DNA from: Terana coerulea
Taxonomy: Eukaryota > Basidiomycota > Agaricomycetes > Polyporales > Phanerochaetaceae
NCBI GenBank assembly: GCA_024811115.1
Contig: JAKOGH010001199.1
Span: 1 to 55,887 of the forward strand
Direction: 5' to 3'
DNA length: 55,887 bases
Shown: positions 10,850 to 22,079 of the stretch, piece by piece
How the letters are laid out: each line of letters starts with the position of its first letter
Position numbering within the stretch: the stretch's first letter is position 1
The notes under the pieces: generated by a model
Databases searched by the model: none
What the model was told of the DNA's origin: nothing
What the model saw: only the letters and a program-made list of their open reading frames with translations
Translations under genes and position numbers: made by a program

Positions 10850-12443
10850 AGCGCCAGTCAGCCTCTTGTTGAGTCGTCCAGCCTCGACGGCACGAGGGAT
10901 GGCGGAAAGGCGAGTGATACCGACGGTGTGCTGAGTGACAAGCTGGTAGTATGAGTGAGACGCCCGTGAGGGCATCGGACGCGGCACGAGCACGCCGCCG
11001 AGGAGGGCCGTTGAGCGCGTTCACCTGCATCGTGAGGGTCTGGTCAAACTGGCTGCCCGAGATTAGCGGGATGCTGATGGAGCGGGGATCTTCTGCATGA
11101 TCTGGATGACCTTCAGACGCATGAGACGACGCTGGAGTGAAAACACGTAAGTGACGAAATAGTGAGCGAATGATTCTAAGCACTTACTTCGAGCGTGTCT
11201 ACCAAGCCGTCCTTTGTGAATGGCTTGGGCAAGACGTCACTCATACCCGACGAATAATATTTTGCGATGTCGTCCGGTTTCGAGTTGCTTATCATCGAGA
11301 TAATAGGCCTCATGTGGTCAAATTGTGGCATGACAATGTCCTGAAAATGCATCTGTCAGATCCCTCACATCCCAAGTGTTAATAAAGCGCTTACCATGAG
11401 CACCAAGTCGTACTTCTCGAGATTGATCTTGCTGACCGCGACGTCGCCGTCCACCGCAACATCCATCGTGCACCGGAAGACTTGCAAGAACTTCGAGCTG
11501 CGCTTCCGACTGATCGCGACATCATCCACCAACAACATGCGCGGCGGGACTGCCTATCTTGGGACGTATGTGTTCTGGCGCACGCCCAGCTTCTGCGAGT
11601 TCACGCTCGCACTGGGGCCTGGCGAGGGTGGCGGCTCCGGGACGACGACGACGACGACGACGGGCTGCTGTCGCATGTGCTCGTCCTCCTGCTCGGGATC
11701 GCCGTCCATACCCTACAGCGTCGGAAGAACGAGGTGCCCTTGCGCTTGATGTTCTCGAGTGCAACCCGTCTGTCAGCACGGAAATCAAGATGACGGAACG
11801 TCAGCTCTGTAAAATAATATTCATTATATGCGCGTTTTCGCAGAGACTGATGTACGTACGTGCTCGCCATACGTGGTGTCGTTCGTATTCTTCACCTACA
11901 GAGCAAAAATACAAAGTCAGCTCGTGCTCAGCTCCGCCCAAAAAAAAGCATGAAAGCGAATACACAAAGCAGCTAGACCTCTTCACCATTCGGCCCGAGC
12001 GGAGAAGTGGCGATCTTCTCTGCAGGGAAACCACCAATGGATAGGGTCCAGGATGACCCACCCACCACAAATTATACGACACGCATGAAGGTTGGATGCG
12101 GGGGCAAAAGAGGGCTGCAGATCGGACGAATGAAGGACAGGCGAAGGGGACCGAACGGAAAGCGGAAGCGGAGAGGAGACACATACCGTGTGGTAGTCGT
12201 ACCTGTTGAGTCGCCGTAGAAACTGGCGAAGTTGCTGTTCTTGAACATGCGTGGTAGGATGCTCTTGGTCAATTCGTTCATGTTCTTGACGACGGGTTGG
12301 ACCGTTGCAATTGGGTCCTCGAGCATCCTGTGCAGACATTGTGAGAGATAAAACGAAACCGACATGTAGGAGAGTACGCACTTGCACAGCTTCTTAGCAA
12401 AGTCGCTCGTGCTGGGCATGCCGTCCTCGCCTTTGTGCTTCAC
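10850..12443 (-). pseudogene. SKN7-like HSF + receiver response regulator, decayed copy S4
   Basis: The most complete SKN7-like copy. At the N end (12443-12180) is an HSF-type DNA-binding domain: STSDFAKKLCK, intron, MLEDP, then DMNEL-like NMNELTKSILPRMFKNSNF, and RRLNRYDYHTV in another frame. The WG..GD segment of the wing is deleted. Further down come an Asp/Glu- and Pro-rich linker, PPRMLLVDDVAISRK, KFLQVFRCTMDVAVDGD, NLEKYDLVLM, intron, DIVMP, PIISMISNSK, GMSDVLPKPFTKDGLVDTLE, intron and RRLMRLKVIQIM. The phosphoacceptor Asp and the LPKPF Lys are present, but about 13 residues after DIVMP are missing. There is a TAG upstream of the receiver and a one-base frame change after KVIQ. In other fungi SKN7 acts in the nucleus in the HOG/oxidative stress phosphorelay. 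This copy is unlikely to work. Confidence 0.7.
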
Positions 12444-12744
12444 GCCGTCTGCACGACTGCTGGCTCCGAATCAAGACTCAGCGGCTCCATGTACAATTTG
12501 TCTTGTGTTATCTTGCTCTTGACCCAAGCTGGCGGCACGGGGCAAGATAAAAGCAGCCATGGCAGTGAAAGTGACCGTTCTTTCTATTTCAAGCCTTCTC
12601 CAGTGGCCCAAGACACCAGCGCTCCAAGCACCATGCATGGATCCTGCTTGGCTTTCGACTACGATGATCACGCGTCACGACGCGTCGTATACTCGTAGGA
12701 GACAATAGACACACCTATTGCACAACACTGGACCGCACAGTGTT

Positions 12745-12763
12745 TGTATATATATATATATGC
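12745..12763. repeat. AT microsatellite
   Basis: A short run of TA dinucleotides beside a conserved-looking spacer. A similar short TA run is at 36955-36970. Confidence 0.7.
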
Positions 12764-13149
12764 AGACGATAGAAGACATGCAAAAATTGGCGGCAATGGG
12801 GCCATCGCCCGCAAGAAATTTACCAAGACGGAGATGGTGGTCGGGGCAGAGACGCGTTCCGCCCTGGGCGCTTCTGTGCAAACCACGCTTGGCTCTCGAC
12901 CACGATCACGGGGACGCGTCACGTTATAAGGTCGGACCGCGCACGAAGGCGCGTACGAAGGCACGTACATGCTTTTCATGCGCCGAGACAAGCTCTCTGA
13001 TCGGAAGTGCGTTGTTCCTGAATATTCAGGTAACTACAGCCGGCACGGGTGCGTACGTCAACTGCCAGCGGTGTTGAGCGCAGAGCGCTGAACGTTGAAC
13101 GCTGAACGTTGTACCACACTGTACATTACCGAGTCTGCACAATGAAGAA

Positions 13150-13330
13150 CTGCGGTCATGGGTTCGATCACTTCGTCGCTGCAGCCGCCACCGCCACCGC
13201 CCTGCTGTGACATCCTGTCCATTCTCCTCAAATCTGATCCTCCCCTCAGACGGTACGTTCGATGCACTGGTATAACCTGTAATAACTTACCAGAGCACAG
13301 GTTATGCTGCTTCAAGCGGGTATCTTTTCA
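13150..13330 (+). repeat. Duplicated block, copy 3
   Basis: Third copy of the block, same orientation as 7775-7960, with the shared GTCGCTGCAGCCGCCACCGC start and AACCTGTAATAACTTACC end. It lies inside a longer duplicated region (12775-14150 against 7050-8340). Confidence 0.6.
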
Positions 13331-13439
13331 ACATCGAGGCGGGCCCTGGCCGAGTTATGAAAACGAACGACATTTCGAATGGAAAGACACTATCCCGGAC
13401 AGCGCGCCCGTCTCGAACGACAATTCAGGATGCATACGG

Positions 13440-13830
13440 TGCGTATCTGCTTACGTGCCGCTTGTGCCATAAGCCCCTGGTGCACCACTCATCTGCACCT
13501 TCTTTCTACCCAGCTTCATAGCACTCAGTGCGTTCTTTCTCGTATCGCATAAGTGTGGATGCACGAGCAAGACCAAAACCCCGGTTCGCACATGCAAGTT
13601 CTAGACACGACAGTATTCGTGGGCCGCTTTGCAGCGCATGTTCGGCGCAGTTGCAGAAACGCCACACAATGTCCGCCGCTCCAGACACATGCTGCCAGCG
13701 GCACCAGTATTTAAGAAGCCGGCTGCGCAGTCCGCGCCCCTTTCGCGACGGACGGTCGCTCTGCCATCCGCTCCGAGCCAATATGAACAGGCGTGCTGCC
13801 GTCATGCTGGGCTCGAGTGCGTACATCTTC
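13440..13830 (-). repeat. Long inverted duplication, right arm
   Basis: Inverted partner of 6440-6800. The two arms are separated by about 6.6 kb that includes 7TM copy B and the SKN7-like copy S4, so one duplication event changed orientation relative to its neighbours. Confidence 0.6.
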
Positions 13831-14813
13831 TACACAATATCGCAATAGAGCTGACGCATCCCAACTAGCAGCCCGCACACCGTATTTCCGGCGAGGAATA
13901 ATGGCTGGGGCCGTCTTCTACGGAGTCATTACCTTGCCATTAGTGGACGTAATCCGACAGCCGTCGTCGAAAGTTGCCTCTAGCGCTGCGTGCCGCGCAT
14001 ACCGGTGCACCTACGTTACTTGCAGTGCTCATATATTTGTGATCTGATGGTCTTCATCGGAACGCTAGCTATGGCCAACTTCCGGGTATTTTACATGGAA
14101 ATGCGCGCTCTGGAAAGCCAGCCATACACAGTACTGCCGGTGCGCAGCTCTCTCGCGTGCCCACATTTCGCGCAGACGTTTAGCAGCCAGGCGCCGTTTC
14201 GTGATCCCCATCTCGCCAGCCAGCCAGCGGGGTACCGCAGCCCAAAGCGCCGACCGATCCACCCGCTGTCTCGCGCTCTTCCTGGGCGGGCAGATTTTCT
14301 AGTGAACTTCCCGCTCGTGGTCAATGCATACCGTCCTCTCCCAGCTGCCTTTCGACGCTGCTGCATGATTGCCGACTGCAAGAAGCTTGCCCCGGACGGT
14401 AGGCCCTGGAGCACGCCGGATTGCGGGTCATGGTGATATGTATAATTCTTTTCGAGGACACCGGCACAACGAATGGTACCGGTATTCCCTCAGCACTAGA
14501 CATGTCACATGTGTGCCCTCTATGGGCAACCTTCTCAACACATTCATCCGGCTTCCGTTGCGCATTATACCTCAATAGTGTCCATTCACTCATCAGGTAT
14601 CGTCTTCCAGGCTTCTCTTCCAAGATGCGCTCGCTGATATATTGACATTGGCAGAACAAGCCGCGCTGCATTTGGGCTTGCACAAATAGCAAACAAGGAG
14701 TCACATCTCCAGGGAGAATCAGGATGGATGGCCCATCATGTTGGACTGCATTGAAGCAAATAGGCCGTCATGTCAGCTGGACAATTTGGATCAAACCCTC
14801 TCATGACGGTCTT

Positions 14814-14818
14814 TATAA
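14814..14818 (+). promoter_or_regulatory. TATA box of 7TM copy C'
   Basis: CTTTATAAGT lies about 58 bp before the ATG of copy C' and is aligned with the TATAAAGATGA boxes of copies C and D inside a duplicated upstream region. Confidence 0.5.
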
Positions 14819-14871
14819 GTATACTAGAGCGAGGGATTTCCCTTGAGACTCACCGTCGCACTCGCACCCCC

Positions 14872-15144
14872 ATGGACCTTGTCGATTGCGACACAGATGA
14901 CGCATGTTGGGCCCCGAGCCCTTCACAGCAAGCATTTTTGGATTTGAGCGACTTTGCGGCAGTAACGGTCGCCGTGTCGACACTATTTGGTGAGTGGATG
15001 CGCAACGTGATTGGACACTTTGGTTAATCGCCCTGATATATAAAACATAGGGGTATACTCCGTCCTGTTTATTCTGACCATCTGGTCAACATACGGACGT
15101 GCCGGAAAGGCCTATACTATTTTACGAGGAATTACTGTTACCTT
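14872..15144 (+). pseudogene. 7TM membrane protein, copy C' (first two exons only)
   Basis: ATG at 14872 opens MDLVDCDTDDACWAPSPSQ and the first helix AAVTVAVSTLFG. A GTGAGT donor follows, and exon 2 begins after TAG at 15051 with GVYSVLFILTIWSTYG and KAYTILRGITVTL, ending at a GTGCGT donor. Both exons are open and in phase. After 15145 the similarity to the family stops, so the remaining seven exons are absent. The duplicated upstream region with a TATA box is present, so a truncated transcript is possible. It is most likely the 5' stub of an incomplete duplication. Confidence 0.7.
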
Positions 15145-15750
15145 GTGCGTTCCAATGTGCTCACGGAAGGAAGTACGACAATTGAGAATGCTCACAGCCA
15201 ACCAGACAAGCTACCCTTCGGAGCAAGTGCAGTTAGCCTTGACGCCAATCCTGTGCCTTAGAACTCACAAAATGCTCGGAACAAGTGTGGCGCAGAGGCC
15301 AGGTGGTACTGCAAGCATAGAAAGGTGACAGATTGCAGAGATGGATGCGGTAGTCGAAGTAGAGCAATGGTTATAGTATAGAGAGTTGCGGGCTCACGTA
15401 AGCCTTCACTTCCGTATTGCGCACAATGCCTAGCTCAAACCGTCTATATCAGTGCGCCGAGTATTCTCTCGTGTCTCCAAAACACTTCTCCAACAAGATG
15501 TAGCTGCCGGGGCTATTCAAAGCATTGACCACGGGACAAGTGCAAGAGAGATGAGGATGCCAGATAAGCTGCGATATGCACCCCAGATCATGTTCGCCAA
15601 CGCGGCAGGAAGCAAGTTCCTGATTCATAGAAAGTGCTTCAAGCCTTTCTGTCGTGCCTGGTTGGCTCGTCATGTTCGCCAGGCCGGCATTGTATTGAAT
15701 CAGCCATCGTGTTTCGATGGGTTGGCTCATAACTCTTCTCGTGGCTATCT
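15145..15750. other. Spacer with duplicated upstream region of copy C
   Basis: No gene is seen. From about 15470 to 15760 it resembles the upstream regions of C' (14596-14815) and D (23225-23435), with shared stretches such as AAGATG.(G/A)(G)TCGCTG and ATGGGTTGG(C/T)TCA(C/T)AAC. This looks like a duplicated promoter block. Confidence 0.5.
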
Positions 15751-15751
15751 G

Positions 15752-15757
15752 TATAAA
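15752..15757 (+). promoter_or_regulatory. TATA box of 7TM copy C
   Basis: CTGTATAAAGATGA lies 69 bp before the ATG at 15821. It is identical in its core to the box of copy D, which is 70 bp before its ATG. Confidence 0.6.
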
Positions 15758-16193
15758 GATGAGTGTTGCTGAAATGTGAATTATCCTCTGAAACTCACCT
15801 TCACCCACACTTGCGCCTCCATGGCCGACGTCAACTTGTGGCACAAATGACACATGCTGGCAGGTTCAAGACGTCCTGTATAATTTGGGGTGGCATACAA
15901 TGACTTCAGCACAGACGCAGGGCTGACTGTCGCTGTGTCGGCACTGTTTGGTGAGTGGATGCGCAACATAGTCAGACATTGTTCGGATATTTACTCTGAA
16001 CGCACAGGAGTGTACTCTGTACTGTTTCTCCTAACCATCTGGTCGACATACAGGCACACTGGAAAAGCCTACACCGTATTGCGAGGGAATCACTGTTACA
16101 TTGTGGGTCCTGTTCCGTTATGGGAAAATGCCGCCCTACAGATGGCACTTTTGTAGATGCGCCATGCTATGCGCTAACTACAGCATGGTTATG

Positions 16194-17330
16194 TGTCAAA
16201 ATAACGGGTCGGCGCGGAGGGAACGTCGTCGGCGTGAGGGGCAAACGCGCGAGCGTTCACGTTGCATTACAGCAGGTTTATCTACTATGACGGTCAGGTA
16301 CACAACCAGGCACGTAATTAGTGTAACAAACAAATGTAAATACGGAGCGCCCGAGCATCGGGGCGCAATGAGCACAAGCTCGAATCTATAATTCTAACAC
16401 ACCCCCGCGAGTGAAGTGCGAAAAGAAAGCGTGAGGACTTACAAGCACCCCTGCAATCTCAGAATTCCCAAGTCTCTCCTCGGCAGCTCTTCTCAGCAAC
16501 TCTCCTCAGCAGCTCTCCTCGACATCTCTCCAAACGTCCAAATCAGGACAGCGGTGACTGGGCCACGGTGACTTCAGTAAGTCCTCTTCTTTGGCATGGT
16601 GGTGGTCTCGTTCCCGATCAGCGGGTGCACGATCCGGCTTCAGCCCCAGAGGCAAAGCAGCGGCGGCGGCGGCGGCGACGGAGACTGTGAATGGCGGCGG
16701 CAGCACTGAGCGGCGGCGACGGCGGTACTGATTTCGGCTCCAGCGAGCGGGTGCAGCGATGACGATCCGGCTTCGGCCCCGGCGGCAAGTTCGACGGCGA
16801 TCGACGACGACGAGTTTGGGCTCGTTTCGACAACGGCGGCAGCGACGATGAATGACTTCGGCCTCATTCAGGCAAACGACGACGGCGGCGACGGCGGGTG
16901 TTGGCATCTGCTCCAACAGGCGGGGTTCAACGACGGCGGTGAGCGACTTCAGCCTCGCTCGGGCAACGACGACAACGACGACGACGGGTGGGTGACTTCG
17001 GCCTCACTCGGGCAACGACCGCGACAGCGGTGAGCGACTTCGGCCTCGCTCAGGCGGTGGTAACGACCATGGACGACGGCGGACTCGTCCAGGCGGGCGG
17101 TTCCTCGACGTGGTGATGCGCGTTTGTGTCAAAATAACGGGTCGCGCGGAGGGAACGTCGTCGGCGTGAGGGGCAAACGCGCGAGCGTTCACGTTGCATT
17201 ACAGCAGGTTTATCTACTATGACGGTCAGGTACACAACCAGGCACGTAATTAGTGTAACAAACAAATGTAATACGGAGCGCCCGAGCATCGGGGCGCAAT
17301 GAGCACAAGCTCGAATCTATAATTCTAACA
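16194..17330 (-). mobile_element. Short non-autonomous LTR element (TRIM-like)
   Basis: Two nearly identical direct repeats, 16194-16399 and 17127-17330, begin with TGTCAAAATAACGGG and end with AATTCTAACA. They differ by a few one-base indels. The perfect 5 bp duplication TTATG flanks the element (16189-16193 and 17331-17335). Read on the minus strand, a G-rich tract (GCGGGGGTG) lies just before the TGTTAGAA end, as a polypurine tract would, so the element probably runs on that strand. The 727 bp interior encodes no gag, protease, integrase or reverse transcriptase, only low-complexity frames. This fits a terminal-repeat retrotransposon in miniature; the near-identical LTRs argue for a recent insertion. 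Confidence 0.85.
16852..17062. repeat. Minisatellite inside the LTR element
   Basis: Several imperfect units of GTGA(GC)GACTTCGGCCTCGC and TCGGGCAACGAC occur at about 16852, 16940, 16990 and 17031. They form most of the 3' half of the interior and explain its long low-complexity reading frames. Confidence 0.6.
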
Positions 17331-18649
17331 TTATGATGCAATTTGTTGAGTTTCGACAGGTTGGCTTCAGCTGGCAGTTGAGGGACGCTCGGGCTCAGCT
17401 TTCAGCAGTAGTAGAGTCTCAGTTCCGCATGATAAACATTGCCTCCGACGGGGCTCAGTGAGTTATATTCCGCTTGTTACCTTGTATCAGAATGTTCATT
17501 ACATCCTCTTCCAGGCTTACAAGAGTGATAGTGGTGAGTCGTGAGGGAAAGAGTGTTTCAAATGCGCACTAATACCTCGCAGTGTCTTCTATCTGATGGC
17601 CTCCTTGCTTGGAGGTTTTGTGTCTTGTATGGTGGGAGGCGTTGGGCAACAATATTTTGTTCTATGGTCTTGGCGATAATAGCTTGTGAGTTACCCTATA
17701 TTATGGGCAAATGAATATAGCCTAAGCTGATGGCTGTCAGTTCTTGGACTTCCTGCGCCTATTCTAAATGCGCTCAGGCTTACGACGTCAACATATACAC
17801 CGAGACGCTATGAAGACTTGTGGTTGGCTCATCCCGTTGTTGCAGATGCCTGGTTGTGGGTCATGTTTGCAAACAACACCGCGCTCACTACAGCCATCAT
17901 CGGCAAAATATTGTGCGTAAATCTGTATGTGTGACCGAGCTGGCGCTTCACTGACCCTGCTGTGGCTAGATACGTGAGCCATCAAACCAGAAAGTCCACC
18001 AAGCTTTCGGTCGGGGGCACGAAATATAACGTAATTCTGCAAGCAATTCTCGAGTCTTCACTTGTGGCTTGGATAGGGATAATTCTATATGGTGTCTATA
18101 ACGCGAACCCCAAACCGGTACGGTGGATGCTTACATTTATTATGCACTGGCTGACACAGCGATATTACCCCAGCCAAGTAATGGTGATTTGGAAAGGGTA
18201 CTTAGTGGTACCACATCAGGAGCCGCAGCTTACCTCTTACCAGTATTCTTCGTATGCCTAATTTACCCTTAGTCCGGCGAATTTTCCGCTGCTCACGCAA
18301 ATGTTTTAAACACAGGGAATCTCGCAGTGCTTACTTACCGTCCGTGTAAGCTTAATACCACGGTCACTTGGTCATGGCACACCGCGCCCCGAAGACTATG
18401 CCGTCAATACCACAAATGTGGCAGCCGCAATACGGAGGATGGTGGCGGTGTCTAACCCAGACGCACACGACAATGATGAAAACGATGGGTTGCCGGCAGA
18501 CCATAGCAGCACTGACAGTGTGATACACATACACACGAAGCGGAACAGTGAGCTTTCGGCTGTATGACTGATGTAATATTATATTCTTGCATGTATATCT
18601 GTATGTAGCTGCGAATGGTGCCAAGGATGTGTCGCTCGAGACGGCGGCT

Positions 18650-18975
18650 AGTTGTTCAGGTACTGCTCCCGAACCATCCCGGGCAGACGATGGACATCAT
18701 CCACTTCAACCCTCTCGTTTGTATGGTAACATGAAACGCGATTGAAGAGTCTGTAAGTGGTATTCTCTGGAGATACAAGGCGAGCCCACTCCTTAGCGAC
18801 GAACAAATCCAGTATCCGCTCGGTACTGTCCAGGGAGAGTAGGTACGGGTGCACTGACGAGCATCGCCGTCAGCCATGTCCGAGAAAATAATGTTTTCGT
18901 AATGCTTGGCCAAGCGACCGCAGCTAGACGGAAATGAAGCGTCGGTCAGCGGACGTTGGGCTGGAGGCATACCAG
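18650..18975 (-). pseudogene. Minus-strand gene fragment, unrecognised
   Basis: Two coherent minus-strand pieces: PLTDASFPSSCGRLAKHYEN with SDMADGDARQ (about 18975-18860), and, after a possible CAG acceptor, YLLSLDSTERILDLFVAK..WARL and VHRLPGMVREQYLNN ending with TAG near 18648. They could be the last two exons of a gene convergent with 7TM copy C. A shorter, diverged copy of the first piece follows 7TM copy D (25357-25480). The family is not recognised. Confidence 0.4.
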
Positions 18976-19099
18976 GTCATGGTGACGATCGTACTATACT
19001 CCGAGCTCAACCGTGCCGTGGCAGCGCTCCGTCGCGGTCATACGCCAGTGACGTTAGCCCTGTAGCAGAGCGAGATTGTGATCAGCGTACGCCATAAGC

Positions 19100-19850
19100 A
19101 GTCAAATCTCATTGTCTCACCTGTGAGAGAAACTCGACCGTTATACACCGCACACCCTGGCTCGTGACAAACGCCGCCCACGAAGCGTCTTCGTCCTTGG
19201 AGGAACTCCAACAACGAGGCACGCGACCTGGGACAAGTCTGCTTCGCTGTGCCTGGGAGCTCTGTGACGCACCGAAGCCTGCCTCGTCAACGAACGAGCG
19301 AATAACGTCACGGGACGGCGCCGAAGCACCCGTCATGCCAAGAGCCCCCAGCACTTTTGCCGTTCGACGCCCACGCGCTATGCCGGCCAACTTCTGCACA
19401 AGAGAAAGCCAGGGTCCTTGAGGCCGCATGCGGTAGATTGGGCGAGTTTCACAGGCCTTCGTAGCGCGACGGCGGGCTGCCGTTCGCCTACACACCAGCC
19501 CTCATATTGCCGAGACTCGCGGAGTGGCAGCAAGAACCAGCGGACTGCGCCCGAGCGATTTGACGTCTTCGTTTGCCTCCAAATAAATTCGCGAGGGAGG
19601 ACTTGCAGACAGCCAGAAAATCGTCGGTGTCACCGGGTGAAAGAAGGATGGAGTGGATGCTGCCACAACTAAGAGTGGAACGGGCAGCATCGCAGTCGAC
19701 GCCGCTCAGGTTACGGCGCAGCACGACACGCAAGAGCGCAGCGTGGTACACCCATGAATAGCCTTGATGATGTCCTCTTGCATTCTTCTTCCCTCTGGCT
19801 TTAATCGGTGGCGGACCAGAGCCCAGGAAACGCTCGACCGTCAATTGCCG
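19100..19850 (-). other. Possible decayed minus-strand gene, unrecognised
   Basis: Minus-strand frames of about 60-120 codons follow each other in different phases. One contains LVQKLAGIARGRRTAKVLG and ends in FVTSQGVRCITVEFLSQ followed by a good GTGAGA donor at about 19140. Another contains SGVDCDAARSTLSCGS and LANLFGGKRRRQ. The codon texture suggests former coding DNA with frame breaks, but no domain is recognised and no function is proposed. Confidence 0.3.
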
Positions 19851-20655
19851 CGGGACGCGGGCGGTGTGCTGCTGGTGCCGATCGTGGTGTTTGGCCGTCC
19901 GGCATTGGGCGCGTCACGGTTAGCGGTAGGCATGTCGGTTGATGAGCTTGGTGCTGATCATTTTGCCTTTCCTGCCACGCGTACCGACGACACCTCCGCT
20001 CCGCGTTGCTTTGAGTGGCATCTCGCAATCATAGGCCATTCCCAAAGATATAGGTGGAAAAACGCGGGCGGATGAAGCACGCACAACGTTGTGTTGCCCC
20101 AGAGGGCGATGTGAGACGAAGCGAGCCGTTGGACACGAAGTCTTTGCGCCATCCGATGTAACCTAGCACTCAGGCTTGCAGCTTGAAGAATCGACCCGAG
20201 AGAGCCAAGGGTGCAGTCGGAATGCCATGTCGTACATTTATTGTCAAGCAGTTAAGAGACAAACCTCTTCGTGGCTACAGAAAAAGTGCAACGGCAGCCC
20301 TGGCGAAGAACATATGCTGTTCACGTACGGCTGTGGGGCTTGCGTAATGCATGAAGGCGACGGAAGGCAGAGAGCACGAACGACCAGATGGTTCGGGACC
20401 GTAAATCAGAACTGTAAAGCCGCGTGAGCTATGGAAACCCGTCCAAAAGACGTACACTTGGAAGCTATGGTGGTGGTACTAGTAGTCGGGAGCAAGGACG
20501 CGATCAGCCTTGGGCGCTTCTTTGTGTTCTACGCCATGCTTCACATCCAGTTCACATCCCCGCAAGCGTACCTCGATTGCATCCGGAATAGTACTGCGTC
20601 GAACTTGGTTATTGAAAATTTTGGCTCCCTGACTAGGATTCAGATGGATTCAGAA
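19851..20655. other. Spacer with dispersed-repeat echo
   Basis: No gene is supported. At about 20461-20560 (GGTGGTGGTACTAGTAGTCGG..AAGGACGCGATCAGC) it echoes the start of the segmental duplications at 7090 and 12830. Confidence 0.4.
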
Positions 20656-20659
20656 GTAC

Positions 20660-21357
20660 TTACAGCTGTTTCGGGTTATAATGAGAAGCGCCTTTTTTTT
20701 CTCGCGCGCGAGGACCTTCCCAAAAAGGAATCTTCCGACTCTTGCCTTCCGACTGGACTGTGCGCATCTCGGGAACAGTGCTTGTAGCGAGTGTCAAAAT
20801 GCTGGGAAGGTTCTCGGGCATATGTACGCGTCACCCTTGTATAACCAGAACTGGCAAAAGCGTCAATCTGACGCGGCCAGAACCTGAGTTGTGTACAAGT
20901 AGGGCAAAATGTGCAATTGACTGGATTTGCAGCGAGCACGAGACTCATGTGCAGGGAAAATAAAATAAAATACATAACACATGCTCATAGAAGTCATATT
21001 TGTAGTATCAGCATGTTCCGGGCAATATTGAAGGGACGGTGCGTGCAGCAGGCTGCGGCAGGGAGTCGGAAGTTACCATTTTGGGAAGGTCCTCGCGCGC
21101 GAGAAAAAACGGCGCTTCTCATTAGGGACTTTTGGCACCGGAATATATTCCGGTCCTCATTTGGTATGCCTCCTAAAATGGCTCGCATCAACAGCCATCA
21201 CGGCGGGATCCAAGGTACACGCCCCCATTGGTCCCTCAGTTAGTGGGGCTCCAACCTCGGGTCCCACTGTGATAGCAACCTTTTTGGGTGGCTACCAAAT
21301 TGGGCCGGAATATATTCCGGTGCCAAAAGTCCCTATTATAACCCGAAACAGCTGTAA
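20660..21357. mobile_element. Compound MITE-like inverted-repeat element
   Basis: The ends are complementary: TTACAGCTGTTTCGGGTTAT at 20660 and its reverse complement ending at 21357. Inside, AATGAGAAGCGCC..CTCGCGCGCGAGGACC (20680-20720) is inverted at 21085-21120. A second inverted pair at 21122-21170 and 21288-21335 contains the perfect palindrome CCGGAATATATTCCGG twice (21138-21153 and 21305-21320). No coding frame is credible. The target duplication is unclear: TTA and TAA at the borders can simply be part of the inverted repeat. It could be one element nested in a relative. Confidence 0.65.
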
Positions 21358-22075
21358 CACTGTGCATCACCACTTTATCTACGATCTACCGAATAAGGAA
21401 TCTCCGATCGGTGGGCTCCATTTTCCCACCGTCCATCCGAGTTTTGCGCACCTCTCTCATACTGTATCACCCGGTACAGTATCTCCTACCTTGAGAATGT
21501 ATTGGTTCTTTTCCAGCGCAACCTCTGTTCTATAAGGTCTAGTGTTGCAACAACGCTCCTCCTACTTCTCGGCCGTCCTCCGCTTCGCTATCGCAATCTT
21601 GTACACGGCGCCGCTGGTGGACATGACAAACGACTCTACCACGACTGCCGATTCACTCCAAATTGTGTTAGCGGCGAAAGACTGGGGAACAAATGCACAA
21701 TTTATGCACGCCTGACCTGGCTTCAGGGCGTACGTCATGACCAAAGGTGCGTCTCAAGGTGCGTTACTATACGGCACAGTACTTGAGCTTACGAAGCTTA
21801 CGTGCTGCAGAAACTCACCGTCGGTCTCCGTTCACGCAACGAAAAGTCCAGACTAGTAAACAGAAAAGAACGATATAGCAGGTGGATGGCGGCCAGGGGG
21901 AAGTGGAAACAAGGGAGCTGCATGCAAATATCGGAGAGGGCGTTGGAGGGTGTACCGCGCTTCGGAGGTGCGTGCCATGCTGTAACGCAATTGACTTCAC
22001 GGCCAACTTCTAAAGCCCAGATTTACAAAACTCGAGAATGGTCGTTTTATCATGCTGAGCTTATGGTCCAGCGGC
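21358..22075. other. Spacer without a supported gene
   Basis: Only short, unconvincing frames. No RNA or repeat signal was recognised. Confidence 0.35.
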
Positions 22076-22079
22076 CCCT

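Larger units (their letters stand above)
12775..14150 (+). repeat. Diverged segmental duplication, copy 2
   Basis: Second copy of the segment at 7050-8340, lying between SKN7-like copy S4 and 7TM copy C'. It supports a model in which a block containing 7TM gene, SKN7-like gene and spacer was duplicated and then eroded. Confidence 0.55.
15821..18567 (+). pseudogene. 7TM membrane protein, copy C, split by an LTR element
   Basis: All nine exons of the family are present, but exon 3 is interrupted at 16193 by a 1137 bp LTR element. Joining 16184-16193 to 17336 onward restores the helix-2 block MVMMQFVEFRQ. Later exons are well kept: CLLSDGLLAWRFCVLYGG, WLWVMFANNTALTTAIIGKIL, an ILQAILESSLVAWIGIILYG helix, AAAYLLPVFF, GISQCLLTVRVSL and an acidic tail ending with TGA at 18567. 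Exon 1 has an extra T soon after the ATG and another frame change before NDFSTDAG. Exon 2 has GAGGGAATC where GAGGAATC is expected (16085-16087). The gene is inactive as it stands, but the decay is recent because the downstream exons are intact. Confidence 0.75.

Noticed and set aside
16506..16916. 136-codon minus-strand frame in the LTR element as a gag-like gene
   Set aside because: It is made of minisatellite units rich in Arg, Val and Ala and lacks a zinc knuckle or capsid-like pattern.
19109..19495. BRCT-like domain in the minus-strand frame ending FVTSQGVRCITVEFLSQ
   Set aside because: Only a vague resemblance to the end of a BRCT fold over about 15 residues, without the conserved Trp or GG motifs.
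20660..21357. TTA/TAA as a PIF/Harbinger target duplication
   Set aside because: The left TTA and right TAA are complementary, not identical, so they can be explained as part of the inverted repeat.
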